From Bin87 sp965220095 (GTDB lineage Bacteria; Chloroflexota; Dehalococcoidia; Lucifugimonadales; UBA3495): a DNA stretch of 64,000 nucleotides. Below, one piece after another: positions 9,312 through 18,109 of the stretch (positions are counted from its first letter, which is position 1; each line of letters opens with the position of its first letter). The notes beneath the pieces were generated by a model. That model saw only the letters and a program-made list of their open reading frames with translations, was not told the origin of the DNA and searched no databases. The stretch is from the NCBI GenBank assembly GCA_965220095.1, contig OZ244805.1, positions 2,542,001-2,606,000 on the forward strand, given 5' to 3'. The position numbers and the translations under genes are program-made.

Positions 9312-9919
9312 GATCCCCCCGACTTTCAGGGCCCGACCGCGGCAATCTCAGCGGTCGGAACGGTGGCAACTTCCTGGTCATCATGACTCTCCCTGGGCTT
9401 TCATATCGACGCTATTGCGTTGGGCGGTTAGCTGTGGCGTAACCACCCGCGCTCGTTCTGCATGATTGCGAGTATGGCCGTAATTGTAGCCGTTATTGTA
9501 AACGATGATGCGAGGGTGCCCGAAAGGGCTTTGGGCACCCAACTGTTGGGGACCGCGTCGAGCGCGGTGCAGATTTTGTTTAGGATCCAATGGTGCTGTC
9601 TCCTTTGGGGAGGTTTACCTGGCGAAACGTGTGATGTGTTCGACCGTGGCGCCGATTTGCGGAGTAAGTGCGGGTTATATTGCCGCGCTCGTGCACATTT
9701 TTGCTGTTGCGGTGACCGTCGAAGGCGATATGGACGCGGTCAGGGTCGTTGCGTGGCAGCGTTGGCCGGCATGAGGAGGATGAAAACGTGGTGGACCGTA
9801 CTGCCTATTGTCCGCGTGTGCAGGGCATCCTTGGCGCACGGGAGGGTTCCCAGTTTCGGCCGGATACGGCCCGGTGAGCGTTTCACGGTTGCTGCCCTGG
9901 AATTGGCCGCTGACGCGAA

Positions 9920-9942
9920 AACGGCGCCGTTGTGGCGCCGTT
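9920..9942. other. Perfect 9-bp hairpin
   Basis: AACGGCGCC (9920-9928) pairs with GGCGCCGTT (9934-9942) around a 5-nt loop. There is no T tract on either side, so it is not a standard terminator. Confidence 0.5.
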
Positions 9943-9965
9943 CGGTGAAGACCGTTGGCTCGGTA

Positions 9966-10006
9966 ACGACCACGGCCGCCTCGTCAGTAGGGGCGGCCGT
10001 GGTCGT
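9966..10006. other. Perfect 15-bp hairpin
   Basis: ACGACCACGGCCGCC (9966-9980) pairs perfectly with 9992-10006 around an 11-nt loop. It lies only 23 bp from the previous hairpin, downstream of the decayed Uma2 gene. Possible bidirectional termination signal or structured RNA element. Confidence 0.5.
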
Positions 10007-10094
10007 CGTCGGTTGGCGACGTCTACATTGTGGTGGACGGAACCAGGTTCGCGCCACCACCTGGCGTCACTCTTGAAACTATCGGGGGGCTCTC

Positions 10095-10397
10095 TCAGGA
10101 GCCCTGCTGCTGAAGTCGCTGTTCCAGTTCACGGACGCGTGCTTCGGTGGTGAGGCGGGCCTCATGCTCCCTGTCGGCGCGGGTGCGTTCGCTGTCGGCG
10201 CGGGTGCGTTCATCTTCCAGGGTGGCGATGCGCTGCCCGGTGTCGGGGTTGTAGAAGACCAACTCTCCTCGCTCCCAGCGCAGGTACAGATTCAGCACAG
10301 TGCTGTAACCCCGCAGGTCGCCGTCGGGTAGTTCCTAGATTGGTAGGGCGACGTACGCGCCGTCCACCAGCTGTTCTCCGGCCAGCTTGGCGCTGTG
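10095..10397 (-). pseudogene. Uma2-family nuclease, C-terminal remnant with amber codon
   Basis: The frame reads GEQLVDGAYVALPI, then TAG (10335-10337), then ELPDGDLRGYSTVLNLYLRW and a coiled tail with RTRADSERTRADRE. The order (DGxYVxLPI, LPDGxLxGYS, LYLRWExGxLxFYxPxTGQ, charged coiled coil) is the usual C-terminus of Uma2/DUF820 endonucleases. The PD-(D/E)xK nuclease half is absent and an in-frame amber interrupts what remains, so this is a dead gene. An intact, unrelated-looking Uma2 gene is at 43315-43896. Confidence 0.6.
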
Positions 10398-10515
10398 ATG
10401 TTCTCCTGTTGTCCGCGTGTGCGGGCGTTGGCGTCGCGTAACCGCTGCGGCCGGGGCTGCGTTATCTCCGGCGGCATGGGCTACTGGTGAATTTTGGGCG
10501 TTTTTGTCACTAGGT

Positions 10516-10881
10516 CTACGGTGGCGGTGCTGATGTGCTCTGCCCGGTGGGCTGGCACGGAGGCAGCGGTTGGTGAGCGTCTTGTTGCTTCGCGGAGGCT
10601 TTGGCTTCTCGCTTTCTGGCAGCGTAGGTGTTGATGCGCCGACGGTGGGCGTCGCGGCAAGTTTTACATTTGGTTTGCCCAGGGATGGCGGTTTCGTGGC
10701 ACCGAACGCATAGACCGTTTTCAATGTCCTCTTGGCGCTTTTTTGCGTGCGCTTTGTTGGAAGCAAGCCGACGCTGGGGAGTCATCGGTCGTTTAGCGTC
10801 ATATTCGCGCTGTCTGGCCCGTTGCTCTTCAGTCAAGGGAGGCCATTTGCGCTTCTTCCTCGTCCGCGTGGTGGGGTTCAT
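10516..10881 (-). CDS. Small basic zinc-ribbon protein
   Basis: About 121 residues if started at ATG 10881 (a TTG at 10902 in frame adds seven). Arg/Lys-rich with one probable zinc site, CVRCHETAIPGQTKCKTC, then a basic helix. The CxxC-n9-CxxC pattern with GxTxC between the pairs is shared with the next gene (11079-11729), so the two are likely related. There is no enzymatic motif; DNA or RNA binding would fit the charge. No clear Shine-Dalgarno sequence. The C-terminal Pro/Gln-rich tail may be low-complexity. Confidence 0.5.
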   Translation of the reverse strand: MNPTTRTRKKRKWPPLTEEQRARQREYDAKRPMTPQRRLASNKAHAKKRQEDIENGLCVRCHETAIPGQTKCKTCRDAHRRRINTYAARKREAKASAKQQDAHQPLPPCQPTGQSTSAPPP

Positions 10882-11078
10882 GACCGTGAGGATGTCAGTC
10901 AAAAGTTGTGTTTTTTTCGTTCACACCCTCACCACGGCGCCGCACTCATCCTTTCGGTGGATTGGGGGTTAGGAGGCGGTCGGTGGGTCGATGATGTCGA
11001 CAGGTTCGTAATACGAGAGACGGGCTCATGGGCAGTTGTAGGCCCGTGGTGAGTTGATGGGATGGTTCTTGGACTCGC

Positions 11079-11729
11079 TTACTCGGTCCCCTTGCGCTTC
11101 GCTGACTTGGCTACGTGCCGTAGCCAATACTGGCTGCGTCTCTGTATGCAGTCGCCGCAGCGGGTTTGGCCCTCTGGCTTGGGTTTGCCGCAGTCGCGGC
11201 ACAGACCGAGGGCTTTTCGCTCCGCTCTCAGCGACGCTTGTTTTTCGCGTTGCTTCTTGTTGTAGGCTTCATCGCGGACCCTCTTGGGTGCTTGGTTCGC
11301 TTCTTTGTCTGCAATGTCTTGTTGGATCTGCTCGATTAATTCTGGGCTGATCCGTTGGCGGGGTTTAACGCCCTGGGCCCTTCGGCGGTTCTCCGAGTAA
11401 TTGCGGTTCCACGCGCGGTGTTTCTCGGCACAGGTGGGGCAGCGCGTTTGCCCCAGTACGGCTGGTTGGTTGCAACGGCAGAGCCCCTGTTCCTTGCGCT
11501 CTTGTTGGGTCAGTGCTGGCTTTCTGGGCTTTGACGGTCGGTGTTTTGCAGAGGGAGGTTTGGGTTGCCGTCGTGGGGAGGTCTTTGACCGTTTGAATTT
11601 GGGCTTGTTGTTGGCTTTGGGTTTCCGCTTTGGAATGAATACGGTGTCAACGAATAATTGTGGTTTAGAGTGGTTTATCCCCGCGCGTGCGGGGGAACCT
11701 TCAAAGTGGACGTGGCGCCCAACGATCAC
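11079..11729 (-). CDS. Basic protein with two zinc-ribbon motifs; 5' end overlaps the CRISPR array
   Basis: After a very basic Pro/Lys/Arg-rich segment the protein has GLCRCNQPAVLGQTRCPTC and, near the end, GLCRDCGKPKPEGQTRCGDC, two related zinc ribbons of the kind in the neighbouring small protein. The only canonical start in frame is the ATG at 11729, which lies inside a CRISPR spacer. The first ~18 codons translate the spacer and the distal repeat, and no ATG, GTG or TTG follows before the conserved part. Either the array has eaten into the 5' end of the gene or it starts at a non-standard codon. Function unknown. Confidence 0.45.
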   Translation of the reverse strand: MIVGRHVHFEGSPARAGINHSKPQLFVDTVFIPKRKPKANNKPKFKRSKTSPRRQPKPPSAKHRPSKPRKPALTQQERKEQGLCRCNQPAVLGQTRCPTCAEKHRAWNRNYSENRRRAQGVKPRQRISPELIEQIQQDIADKEANQAPKRVRDEAYNKKQREKQASLRAERKALGLCRDCGKPKPEGQTRCGDCIQRRSQYWLRHVAKSAKRKGTE

Positions 11730-11821
11730 GGCGGTCTATCCCCGCGCGTGCGGGGGAACCACTCGCCGTCGCCGTCGGTGTCCGCGTGGACCGGGTCTAT
11801 CCCCGCGCGTGCGGGGGAACC
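11672..11821 (-). CRISPR. Type I-E CRISPR array, 3 repeats and 2 spacers
   Basis: Repeats at 11672-11699, 11733-11760 and 11794-11821 are 28 bp, with 33-bp spacers (11700-11732, 11761-11793), an exact 61-bp period. Read on the minus strand, the repeat begins GGTTCCCCCGC and ends GCGGGGATAGACC, the classic I-E form with a 6-bp stem and GCGT loop. The leader side is next to cas2. The distal repeat (11672-11699) differs by one base (GATAAACC end), as expected for the oldest repeat. The array is unusually short for a complete cas locus. Confidence 0.95.
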
Positions 11822-11851
11822 TCTTGGGGTATTGATACTTAATATACCATA
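11822..11851 (-). promoter_or_regulatory. Very short AT-rich CRISPR leader
   Basis: Only 30 bp separate the cas2 stop from the first repeat. The segment is AT-rich (TATGGTATATTAAGTATC on the minus strand), unlike its surroundings. I-E leaders are usually 60 bp or more, so the leader may extend into the 3' end of cas2 and the array may be transcribed with the cas operon. Confidence 0.5.
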
Positions 11852-12160
11852 TCATTCGCTCCGGGCACGGGATGGACGATATTTCACCAAGTACACGCCA
11901 TCTGCGTCCACGATCTCCTTGGGCGGCTCTCCCAAGCTACGTATGCTTTGCTGTCCCGGCGCCGACGGATCCCGCCAGGTCATCACGATAGAACCGGTGC
12001 CCAACTCTCCATGCCACCTCATCAGCACGTCCCAGATCCGGTCCCTGATGCCGCTGGTCATCTCCGGAGACGTGTACACCCCCGGCGCTATTTCCAGCAT
12101 CACCGACGCCAGAAACCCACGATAACGTCCCTCCACGTTTACCGTCACGATCACCGTCAT
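11852..12160 (-). CDS. cas2: CRISPR-associated endoribonuclease Cas2e
   Basis: 102 residues; start ATG at 12160 overlaps the cas1 stop (ATGA), a typical coupled pair. The N-terminus MTVIVTVNVEGRYRGFLASV and the following GVYTSP match the Cas2e (CasG) subfamily: an initial beta strand, a helix and a characteristic Tyr-Thr-Ser-Pro turn. With Cas1 it forms the integrase that inserts new spacers at the leader end of the array, which begins 30 bp downstream. Confidence 0.93.
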   Translation of the reverse strand: MTVIVTVNVEGRYRGFLASVMLEIAPGVYTSPEMTSGIRDRIWDVLMRWHGELGTGSIVMTWRDPSAPGQQSIRSLGEPPKEIVDADGVYLVKYRPSRARSE

Positions 12161-13131
12161 CAGACCACCTCCCAATGCTCGTCGTCGTCCGGCCAGCCGT
12201 CCATCAGGCTTATGTCGGCGGCAATCATTCCCCCGGGCGTTCCCTCCAGTGGCGGCACATCCTGGAATAAAGTCTTGATGCGGTCGATCATCTTGGGTAT
12301 GACCCGCTCCGTGCGCAGCAACTCGCCCGTCGTTCTCCGGGTGTGTCGCTCAACATCCAGCCTGGGGTTCTTCGCCACCTCGGTTGCCGCTTTAAACGCC
12401 GCCGGCAACAGCACCGTGTCTCTGAACAGGTCCGCGACGTCCAACGCGAAAGCCTCACCGCTGTGCTCGTGGATGAAACCCAACTGCGGAATGGCGCCCA
12501 GGGAAGTTACCGCAATCACCGCTGCTGCCGTCACCGCAACCGAAGCGTGGTTGATGGCCTGGTTCGGGATGTCCGCCGCAGTCGGATTTGCCCGGTCGTA
12601 GCGCCGGCCTCGCCACTCTATCCCGTACTGCCGCGAAAGGTTCTGATAGGTGCGCTTCATCCGCGCGCCCTCGATACCACGGAGCACCGTGATGTCGGCA
12701 TGGGGCAGTACCTCACCAAGGCGCAGCGCGTACATCTTGCGCGCTATCGTGATGCGGCTGCCCTCCGGGTCGCCCCAGGCTCGCATCTGGCGCCGTGCGA
12801 TATCAGAAGTGTCCGGCATTAGGGGTGGCGCCGTGTAGCACCGCACGCCATCCTCACCCACGGCCACCAACCCGGTGCCATGTCGCGCCATGAGCCGCAG
12901 GGCGTCGTGGCTCACCGTGGAGCCAGGTCCCAGCAGGATCATGGACAGGCTCTGGAACGGTATGCCGTACTCGCCAGGTTCCAGCGAGCTATCGGCGTCA
13001 GGCCCCGCCTGTCGTTCAAAACGGAGCGTGCCATCCCGCACCGTCAGCGCGCCCCGCGACAGCCACAGCAGACCGTGCCGGTCGGCGTGCGGTATCCGCG
13101 CAGTTTCCAGACCTAATCTTCCTCTCAACAT
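12160..13131 (-). CDS. cas1: CRISPR-associated integrase Cas1e
   Basis: About 323 residues. I chose ATG 13131 because GGAGG lies 6 nt upstream and the protein then begins LRGRLGLETARIPHADRHG, the standard Cas1e start; an open frame extends to 13197 without support. The helical catalytic half has IPQLGFIHEHSGEAFALDVA, containing the metal-binding His and Asp of the family. It catalyses spacer integration together with Cas2. It lies 87 bp after cas6e and is co-transcribed with the effector genes. Confidence 0.93.
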   Translation of the reverse strand: MLRGRLGLETARIPHADRHGLLWLSRGALTVRDGTLRFERQAGPDADSSLEPGEYGIPFQSLSMILLGPGSTVSHDALRLMARHGTGLVAVGEDGVRCYTAPPLMPDTSDIARRQMRAWGDPEGSRITIARKMYALRLGEVLPHADITVLRGIEGARMKRTYQNLSRQYGIEWRGRRYDRANPTAADIPNQAINHASVAVTAAAVIAVTSLGAIPQLGFIHEHSGEAFALDVADLFRDTVLLPAAFKAATEVAKNPRLDVERHTRRTTGELLRTERVIPKMIDRIKTLFQDVPPLEGTPGGMIAADISLMDGWPDDDEHWEVV

Positions 13132-13218
13132 CTCGCGCCTCCAGCTATGGCGTGTATGGAAAATAACGTATTCGGTTTTTAAGGTGCGAAACCCCATCCG
13201 AGTCGGCCCACCACCGAC

Positions 13219-13947
13219 TCAGGCGGCTTTGCCAACTGGGCGCAACAGCAGCATCCCGTAGCCGTAGGCTCGGTGCCGCCCGACGCCGCTGGACAGCAGA
13301 CTTGAGAAAGTCTCCCCGTCGGTTACGCTAAGAACGCCCCTCATCAGCGCGTCCGGCCCCTCGCTGTGCCCTCCGCGCAGCTTGCGAACCGCCCGGGTCC
13401 GCTGGAACGACTGCAAGACGGCCGATTCCAACATGGCTCCGCCACGGCCTTCAAACTGCCGTGCGAGCCAATCTGCGTAGACCTCTTCTCGGCTGCGTGG
13501 CATTTCACCCCTGGGGTATTGGACGGCCTCCAGCTGAAAAGCATCCCACTCTTTGCCGGGCCGGATGTCCGCGTTTTTAGTAGTCCGCACGATGGGCCTC
13601 ACCCGCACCTCAAACCCCAGCCGCTTGCCCGGCGCCCATTCCATGGGCATAGGCTTGCTTTCGATGCTTTGAGCAGGCATGATCCGGCACTGTAGAGGCT
13701 CGGCGTAGATGCCGGCCGCCTCGCACAATTCCTCTGCATCCGACGTGCAGTAGCCGTAAAAACAGCCCCGCAACCCTCCCCTGAGGAATATCGCGCGGAA
13801 CGGTTTGGGAGCTAAATCCTTCCCGAAGCATTCCGTCAACAGGCAGTGCATCCCGTGGTCCGGATCCAGCAGCCGTCGCATTCCCATCCACCGCTGGAAG
13901 TCGCGCACGTTGATTTCCGCCCGTACCATCTGCAACGTATCCGTCAT
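13219..13947 (-). CDS. cas6e: crRNA-processing endoribonuclease Cas6e (CasE/Cse3)
   Basis: 242 residues; its ATG overlaps the cas5e stop by 4 bp. A double ferredoxin-like RNA-binding protein with the family's C-terminal glycine-rich signature GVGRHRAYGYGMLLLRP and an N-terminal His (GMHCLLTECF) in the position of the Cas6e catalytic histidine. It should cut the CRISPR transcript just 3' of the CCCCGC/GCGGGG stem, leaving an AUAGACC-type 5' handle. The same hairpin geometry occurs in the mini-CRISPR at 18418-18506, which makes that element a likely second substrate. Confidence 0.92.
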   Translation of the reverse strand: MTDTLQMVRAEINVRDFQRWMGMRRLLDPDHGMHCLLTECFGKDLAPKPFRAIFLRGGLRGCFYGYCTSDAEELCEAAGIYAEPLQCRIMPAQSIESKPMPMEWAPGKRLGFEVRVRPIVRTTKNADIRPGKEWDAFQLEAVQYPRGEMPRSREEVYADWLARQFEGRGGAMLESAVLQSFQRTRAVRKLRGGHSEGPDALMRGVLSVTDGETFSSLLSSGVGRHRAYGYGMLLLRPVGKAA

Positions 13948-14684
13948 GGCGTTTCACCCTTCTTCATCCATCGGCTGCGGGAAACCGCTCCTTCGCACAC
14001 CCACCGGCCGCCGCCGTGCAGCCCCGAGGAATCCCAGTTCCGCTGGTCCGTCAGCATGTACGTCCGGTTGGGCGGGATCTCGTCCACCCCTTCGCCCTGC
14101 GGCCACAGCAACCGGCACGACTCGCCACGGCCATCGCCCGGTGGAACCGCGTCCAGCAGCGCCTCCAGCGCCGTATCCCCTTCGACCAAACCGCCGAACA
14201 GCGGCGCGGAGGGCAAACACGGCTTCCGTCCGATGAACAGCGGCCGCATGGGTTCCTGCAGAGCAGCCGCCAGCTCGTCCAGCGTCGGCGCATCCTCTCC
14301 CTGCTTCAGCCGCAACGCCACCGTAACCCGCATATCCGCGTAGTAGTCGCGCCAGCGCAGGTGGTTCTGATAGGTTCCGCCGCCGCGCCCTTCGGGAGCG
14401 CCCCGAGTCGTCCAGCTCCGCTCCGTGTTGTTGATTGCCGCGCTCTGAAAATCCGTCATCCGCACGCCGCCGGCCGGCTCCCGGTCAATCCGGGCCGCAA
14501 ACACCAACCTATCCTGCAACTCCTGGTGCCGCTGCCGTTCAATCCGCCGCCAGCCCAACGCGTTGGCGAACAACCCGGTCAGCATGGAAACGGCCGGGAA
14601 AGGGCGAATCACGCCGTAAGCATCAATCATCTCGCCCCCGAAAGCCATCAGCGGTGACTCCAAGTTCAGTATCAGGTGCCGCAT
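13944..14684 (-). CDS. cas5e: Cascade subunit Cas5e (CasD)
   Basis: 246 residues from ATG 14684, directly after the cas7e stop; a longer frame to 14753 would overlap cas7e and is not needed. It starts MRHLILNLESPLMAFG, typical of Cas5 proteins, with the conserved GRKPCLPSAP region in the second half. Cas5e binds the crRNA 5' handle and holds Cse1 in Cascade. Tightly packed in the operon (2-bp gap before, 4-bp overlap after). Confidence 0.92.
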   Translation of the reverse strand: MRHLILNLESPLMAFGGEMIDAYGVIRPFPAVSMLTGLFANALGWRRIERQRHQELQDRLVFAARIDREPAGGVRMTDFQSAAINNTERSWTTRGAPEGRGGGTYQNHLRWRDYYADMRVTVALRLKQGEDAPTLDELAAALQEPMRPLFIGRKPCLPSAPLFGGLVEGDTALEALLDAVPPGDGRGESCRLLWPQGEGVDEIPPNRTYMLTDQRNWDSSGLHGGGRWVCEGAVSRSRWMKKGETP

Positions 14685-14686
14685 CG

Positions 14687-15871
14687 CTACACCGCCGCGC
14701 TGTTGCGCACGGCGTCCGCCGCCCACGTCGCCAGGTCGTCCAGGGACAGCCATTTCGCTTTCGGAATGTTGTAGTTATCAACCGACATAACCCGCCGAAC
14801 TTCCTTGCCGCCGTAGGCCGCATCCAATTTTTCCATGTAGCCGGCCAGCGCTTCGGTGGCCGTGTCCACCTGCGGCGGACGTATGGCCCTGCGATAGGCG
14901 TTGGCCAAGCTGCGCGGCTGCCGGCTCCCCGCCTCTACCAGTATCAAGTCGGCGCAGGCGTAGGGCGCGGTGGAGCCCAGCTTCGCCCCCGGCGACACCG
15001 TGGCAATCAGATGCGTCAGGTGCTCCACCACCTTGCCGGCCAGATCCCGGTCGGCATTCTCCCATTCGTCTGCCTTGCATCCTTCCAGGTTGGAGATGAG
15101 GCCTGGCACGTCAATGACCACATACCCATAAAACAGCCCGGCGGTCAATTCCATGTCGCCGATGTGCGCTGCGCCGGCATCCTCATCCTCACGCTGCAGG
15201 TCGTCCACCACCGAGAAGTAGTCGCTCTCGCTCTCTTCGGCGTGAACGGTGAAGGCGTGGGCCACGTGAATGGCCGCCTCGATATTCGCTCCCGGGTCCG
15301 ACGTGACCATCCGCCCGAACAGCGCTCCCTCCAAGCCCGCCGGCAGCGTCGCCTTTTCCAGCAGCGCCCGAAAGTTGTTGCCCTCACCGCGCCGGGCATT
15401 GAACAGTTCGGTGGCCGCTTTGCCGGCGGCGTCGGCGTCGGCGGGGTGATCGGCGCAGATGGCGGTGGCCCTTTCCCTCAGATGCTCCACTTCCGGCAGA
15501 CCCAGCAGCAGTGGCTGACGTCCGCTCTCGGTGGTGCCGCTGCGACCGTACACGCCAACGTTGAAGGCATCCCCAACCGCCTTCAGCACATCGTCACTTG
15601 CCGTGCCGGCGGCGCGGATCGGCTCCATAACCTTGCGTTCGACGATGTTGCGCGATCGCAACGCCGCCGTCGCCCCCGGAATGCTGTGGATGGCGAATTC
15701 GTCCTGCGCAACCCGCCAGTGCCGCTTCAGGCACTGCGACGAGATGCGCGTGCGCGTTGCGCCGCCGAAAGGCATCCGCTTGGCGAGGCCGGAATCGTCC
15801 CGGTTCAGCAGGGCCGCCGGGTATGAGTGGAGCGTATGTATCTGCAAAAATCTGGGTGTGGTCATCATCAA
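14687..15871 (-). CDS. cas7e: Cascade backbone subunit Cas7e (CasC/Cse4)
   Basis: 394 residues. The N-terminus has FLQIHTLHSYPAALLNRDD and KRMPFGGATRTRISSQCLKR, the hallmark of Cse4/CasC, including the thumb/RNA-binding segment. Six copies form the backbone along the crRNA spacer. No frameshift or lost motif is visible, so the backbone appears functional. It lies 23 bp after cse2 in the same operon. Confidence 0.93.
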   Translation of the reverse strand: MMMTTPRFLQIHTLHSYPAALLNRDDSGLAKRMPFGGATRTRISSQCLKRHWRVAQDEFAIHSIPGATAALRSRNIVERKVMEPIRAAGTASDDVLKAVGDAFNVGVYGRSGTTESGRQPLLLGLPEVEHLRERATAICADHPADADAAGKAATELFNARRGEGNNFRALLEKATLPAGLEGALFGRMVTSDPGANIEAAIHVAHAFTVHAEESESDYFSVVDDLQREDEDAGAAHIGDMELTAGLFYGYVVIDVPGLISNLEGCKADEWENADRDLAGKVVEHLTHLIATVSPGAKLGSTAPYACADLILVEAGSRQPRSLANAYRRAIRPPQVDTATEALAGYMEKLDAAYGGKEVRRVMSVDNYNIPKAKWLSLDDLATWAADAVRNSAAV

Positions 15872-15894
15872 TCTCCTGGTTTTTATCCTTCTGG

Positions 15895-16497
15895 TTATTG
15901 GGAACTGCGCCGCTCCGCCTGGTAGTAGGCGCGAGCAACGCGGCGGCGTCCTTCTTCGGCCCGCTCCTCGTCATACCCTTCGTTCAGAATCAACTCAGCC
16001 ATCTCACGCCAGTTGAAAGACACGTCGGCGGAGGCCAGCATCCGGAACATCCGCGCCAGCAGGACGCGGAGCATATCGTCCCGTGCGGTCAGCAGTCGGT
16101 TGAGCCGTGTCTCGCTGTAAAATCCTGTCCCACGTTGCGCTTCCCCACCCAGAAACAGCGCCCGGCCCACCGGAATACTCCCGTTATGTGCAGAGCGGCT
16201 GGTGACGTCGTCTCCACCGGCGGTGCGCGTCATCAGCGCGATGCCGTGCAGAATCAGCCCCCACTTGCGTTCTATCTCGGAGTTGCCCAAGAGTTCTTCG
16301 CCGGCCATCAACCGCCAGAAAGCCGCCGTATTGGGTTCGTCCGGGTTCATCCGCCGCAACCCGGCGAAGCCGCCTCGATCATAGCCGGGCATGGCTGCCA
16401 CTGCGCCGGCGAGTCGAAATGCTATATCGCCCCAGGTCCGGCTGCGGGGCGGCGTTTCCGGCGCGACCGAGGTTTCAACGCTGTCTATCGTGGTCAT
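15895..16497 (-). CDS. cse2: Cascade small subunit Cse2 (CasB)
   Basis: 200 residues, overlapping the end of cse1 by 4 bp. An all-helical, Arg-rich protein with the family features GGFAGLRRMNPDEP near residue 45 and a basic C-terminal helix. Cse2 dimers stabilise the target-strand/non-target-strand R-loop in Cascade. Its length and its position between cse1 and cas7e match type I-E operons. Confidence 0.9.
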   Translation of the reverse strand: MTTIDSVETSVAPETPPRSRTWGDIAFRLAGAVAAMPGYDRGGFAGLRRMNPDEPNTAAFWRLMAGEELLGNSEIERKWGLILHGIALMTRTAGGDDVTSRSAHNGSIPVGRALFLGGEAQRGTGFYSETRLNRLLTARDDMLRVLLARMFRMLASADVSFNWREMAELILNEGYDEERAEEGRRRVARAYYQAERRSSQ

Positions 16498-18062
16498 GCG
16501 CTACTCTCCTTCTCGTCATCAAACAGGAACGGCAACCCGCTGTTTCCGCGTAGCCTTCCCTCAAACAACCCCTCCGCATTCACACGGGCGCGGTATCGGT
16601 GAATCGCTGGGCACGGTAACGAATCCTCAGCGTCGTGCAGGATGTTTCGGGCGTTAGGCAGCACGACACCCCTGAGCCAATGGTTATGGATGCGGTCACG
16701 CTCCGCGGTATCATCTGCCTCAAACTCCGTTTGCAGGTCGTCAAAAAAGCGGGCGTCAACGATTTCGTCCAGTCGGTTCAACCAAGGGCTGATGTACTTA
16801 ACTGGCACGGACCCGGCTTTTGAATCATCGCCTCCCCCTACGAAAACTCGGACAGCATGGCTCAGAATGCGTCGCACCGTAGCAATTTGGTCAACACGCC
16901 TTTTGGCGATTGTGCCTAAATCCCGCTTTCCATTGGGACGTCCCAAGTTACGCAAAGTTCTAGGCCGCAGCGGTATAATGCGCTCGTAATAGCCTTCGGT
17001 TTTACCCTGCCCTCGGACCATCGCACGAGATACCAATTGCGTCGTCTCCGATGAATGCTGTTCGTCCACAGTCTGGTTTAGCAAAGGTGGCCATTCCCAA
17101 TCCGCCGAAGTTAGGTAATCCGAAACTCGTCCGTAAGTGAATCCTCCTTTGGCCAGTGTGAGAGACTTGTTCTCCTTCCGATCGATTGGTGTCCACGGAT
17201 CCCCCGTCTTACCATTGAGGGATTTGGCGTTGATGCGGTTAGACTTGGCGGTAGCCCTTTGTGCATACAATCTGCCGTTGTCGCTCTGGTAAAGGCGAAG
17301 TAGGCGGCAGATTTCTATGTAGAATGGATCTAGGCGGCTCAAATTCAGAGCTTCTGAAGCCATCCCGTCCCAAGGTAGAGTCCACAAGAGCGTCTCTCCG
17401 TGGTTAGACAGCAAGTAATCGCGCACAAGTGACTCTCGCTGCCCCTGCAACGCGATAATGTCACGGCTGATGTGCGGTCCAGTCCGCGCTGATGGAGTGA
17501 TGCTAAATGCCGGACGGTTGCTGTGTGAACCGTTCATCCGAGAGATGCCTGGGTTTCTTCCCGGATTGCCGTCCATCGTCTGCAACGTAACTAGCGCGAA
17601 TATCCAGTCATCCGCGCCGGCCTGTGCGGCCACCGACGCTTTCAGGTCGTGGTTCTTGGACGTCACGAGCATATCCAGCTCGTCCGGCGTGGCCACCACG
17701 CCTTTGTACTCGGCCAGCTTGTCTGCGGAACGCGCCGGCGGCTGCATGAACGCCGGTTTGGTGATGTCCTCCACCACCAGTTGCCACGGCTCATCATCAG
17801 GATGTTCCGGCGTCACCCCCCGTATCAATCCTTCCCATTCCGCCGCATCCTCCGGCGGCTCTGTGATGCCGGCCCGGTGCATCGCCATCGCACCCAGCTG
17901 GACGAGGAAAGCGTGCCAAGCGTGTCTTTGATGCGGACGCAGTGCCGGGAACGCCTCCACCTCGTCCGCCATCAGCGCCGCGTACACCTTCGGAAGCGTA
18001 GCTATGCGCGTCCTTTCGGTCGTGGCAATCCAAATTAGGGGTTCTGTTAGAATGTTGAGCAT
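16494..18062 (-). CDS. cse1: Cascade large subunit Cse1 (CasA/Cas8e)
   Basis: 522 residues from ATG 18062, preceded by GAGGAG about 10 nt upstream. It begins NILTEPLIWI, the usual Cse1 start (NLLTEPWI), followed by the helical Cse1 fold and a C-terminal four-helix region. Cse1 recognises the PAM and recruits Cas3. First effector gene of the operon; a 65-codon frame (18110-18307) separates it from the promoter at 18358-18386. Intact, which supports a functional Cascade. Confidence 0.92.
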   Translation of the reverse strand: MLNILTEPLIWIATTERTRIATLPKVYAALMADEVEAFPALRPHQRHAWHAFLVQLGAMAMHRAGITEPPEDAAEWEGLIRGVTPEHPDDEPWQLVVEDITKPAFMQPPARSADKLAEYKGVVATPDELDMLVTSKNHDLKASVAAQAGADDWIFALVTLQTMDGNPGRNPGISRMNGSHSNRPAFSITPSARTGPHISRDIIALQGQRESLVRDYLLSNHGETLLWTLPWDGMASEALNLSRLDPFYIEICRLLRLYQSDNGRLYAQRATAKSNRINAKSLNGKTGDPWTPIDRKENKSLTLAKGGFTYGRVSDYLTSADWEWPPLLNQTVDEQHSSETTQLVSRAMVRGQGKTEGYYERIIPLRPRTLRNLGRPNGKRDLGTIAKRRVDQIATVRRILSHAVRVFVGGGDDSKAGSVPVKYISPWLNRLDEIVDARFFDDLQTEFEADDTAERDRIHNHWLRGVVLPNARNILHDAEDSLPCPAIHRYRARVNAEGLFEGRLRGNSGLPFLFDDEKESSA

Positions 18063-18109
18063 GAGTTTGGCGCTCCTCGCGGTTTCATTCAGAGAATAGA
18101 ACGATTGAC

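Larger units (their letters stand above)
9312..10094. other. Intergenic, no convincing gene; two strong hairpins
   Basis: Short frames on both strands lack ribosome-binding sites or recognisable motifs. The segment carries two perfect inverted repeats (listed separately) and presumably the promoter of the giant surface-protein gene near 9312-9400; I could not pick out clear -35/-10 boxes. Confidence 0.45.
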
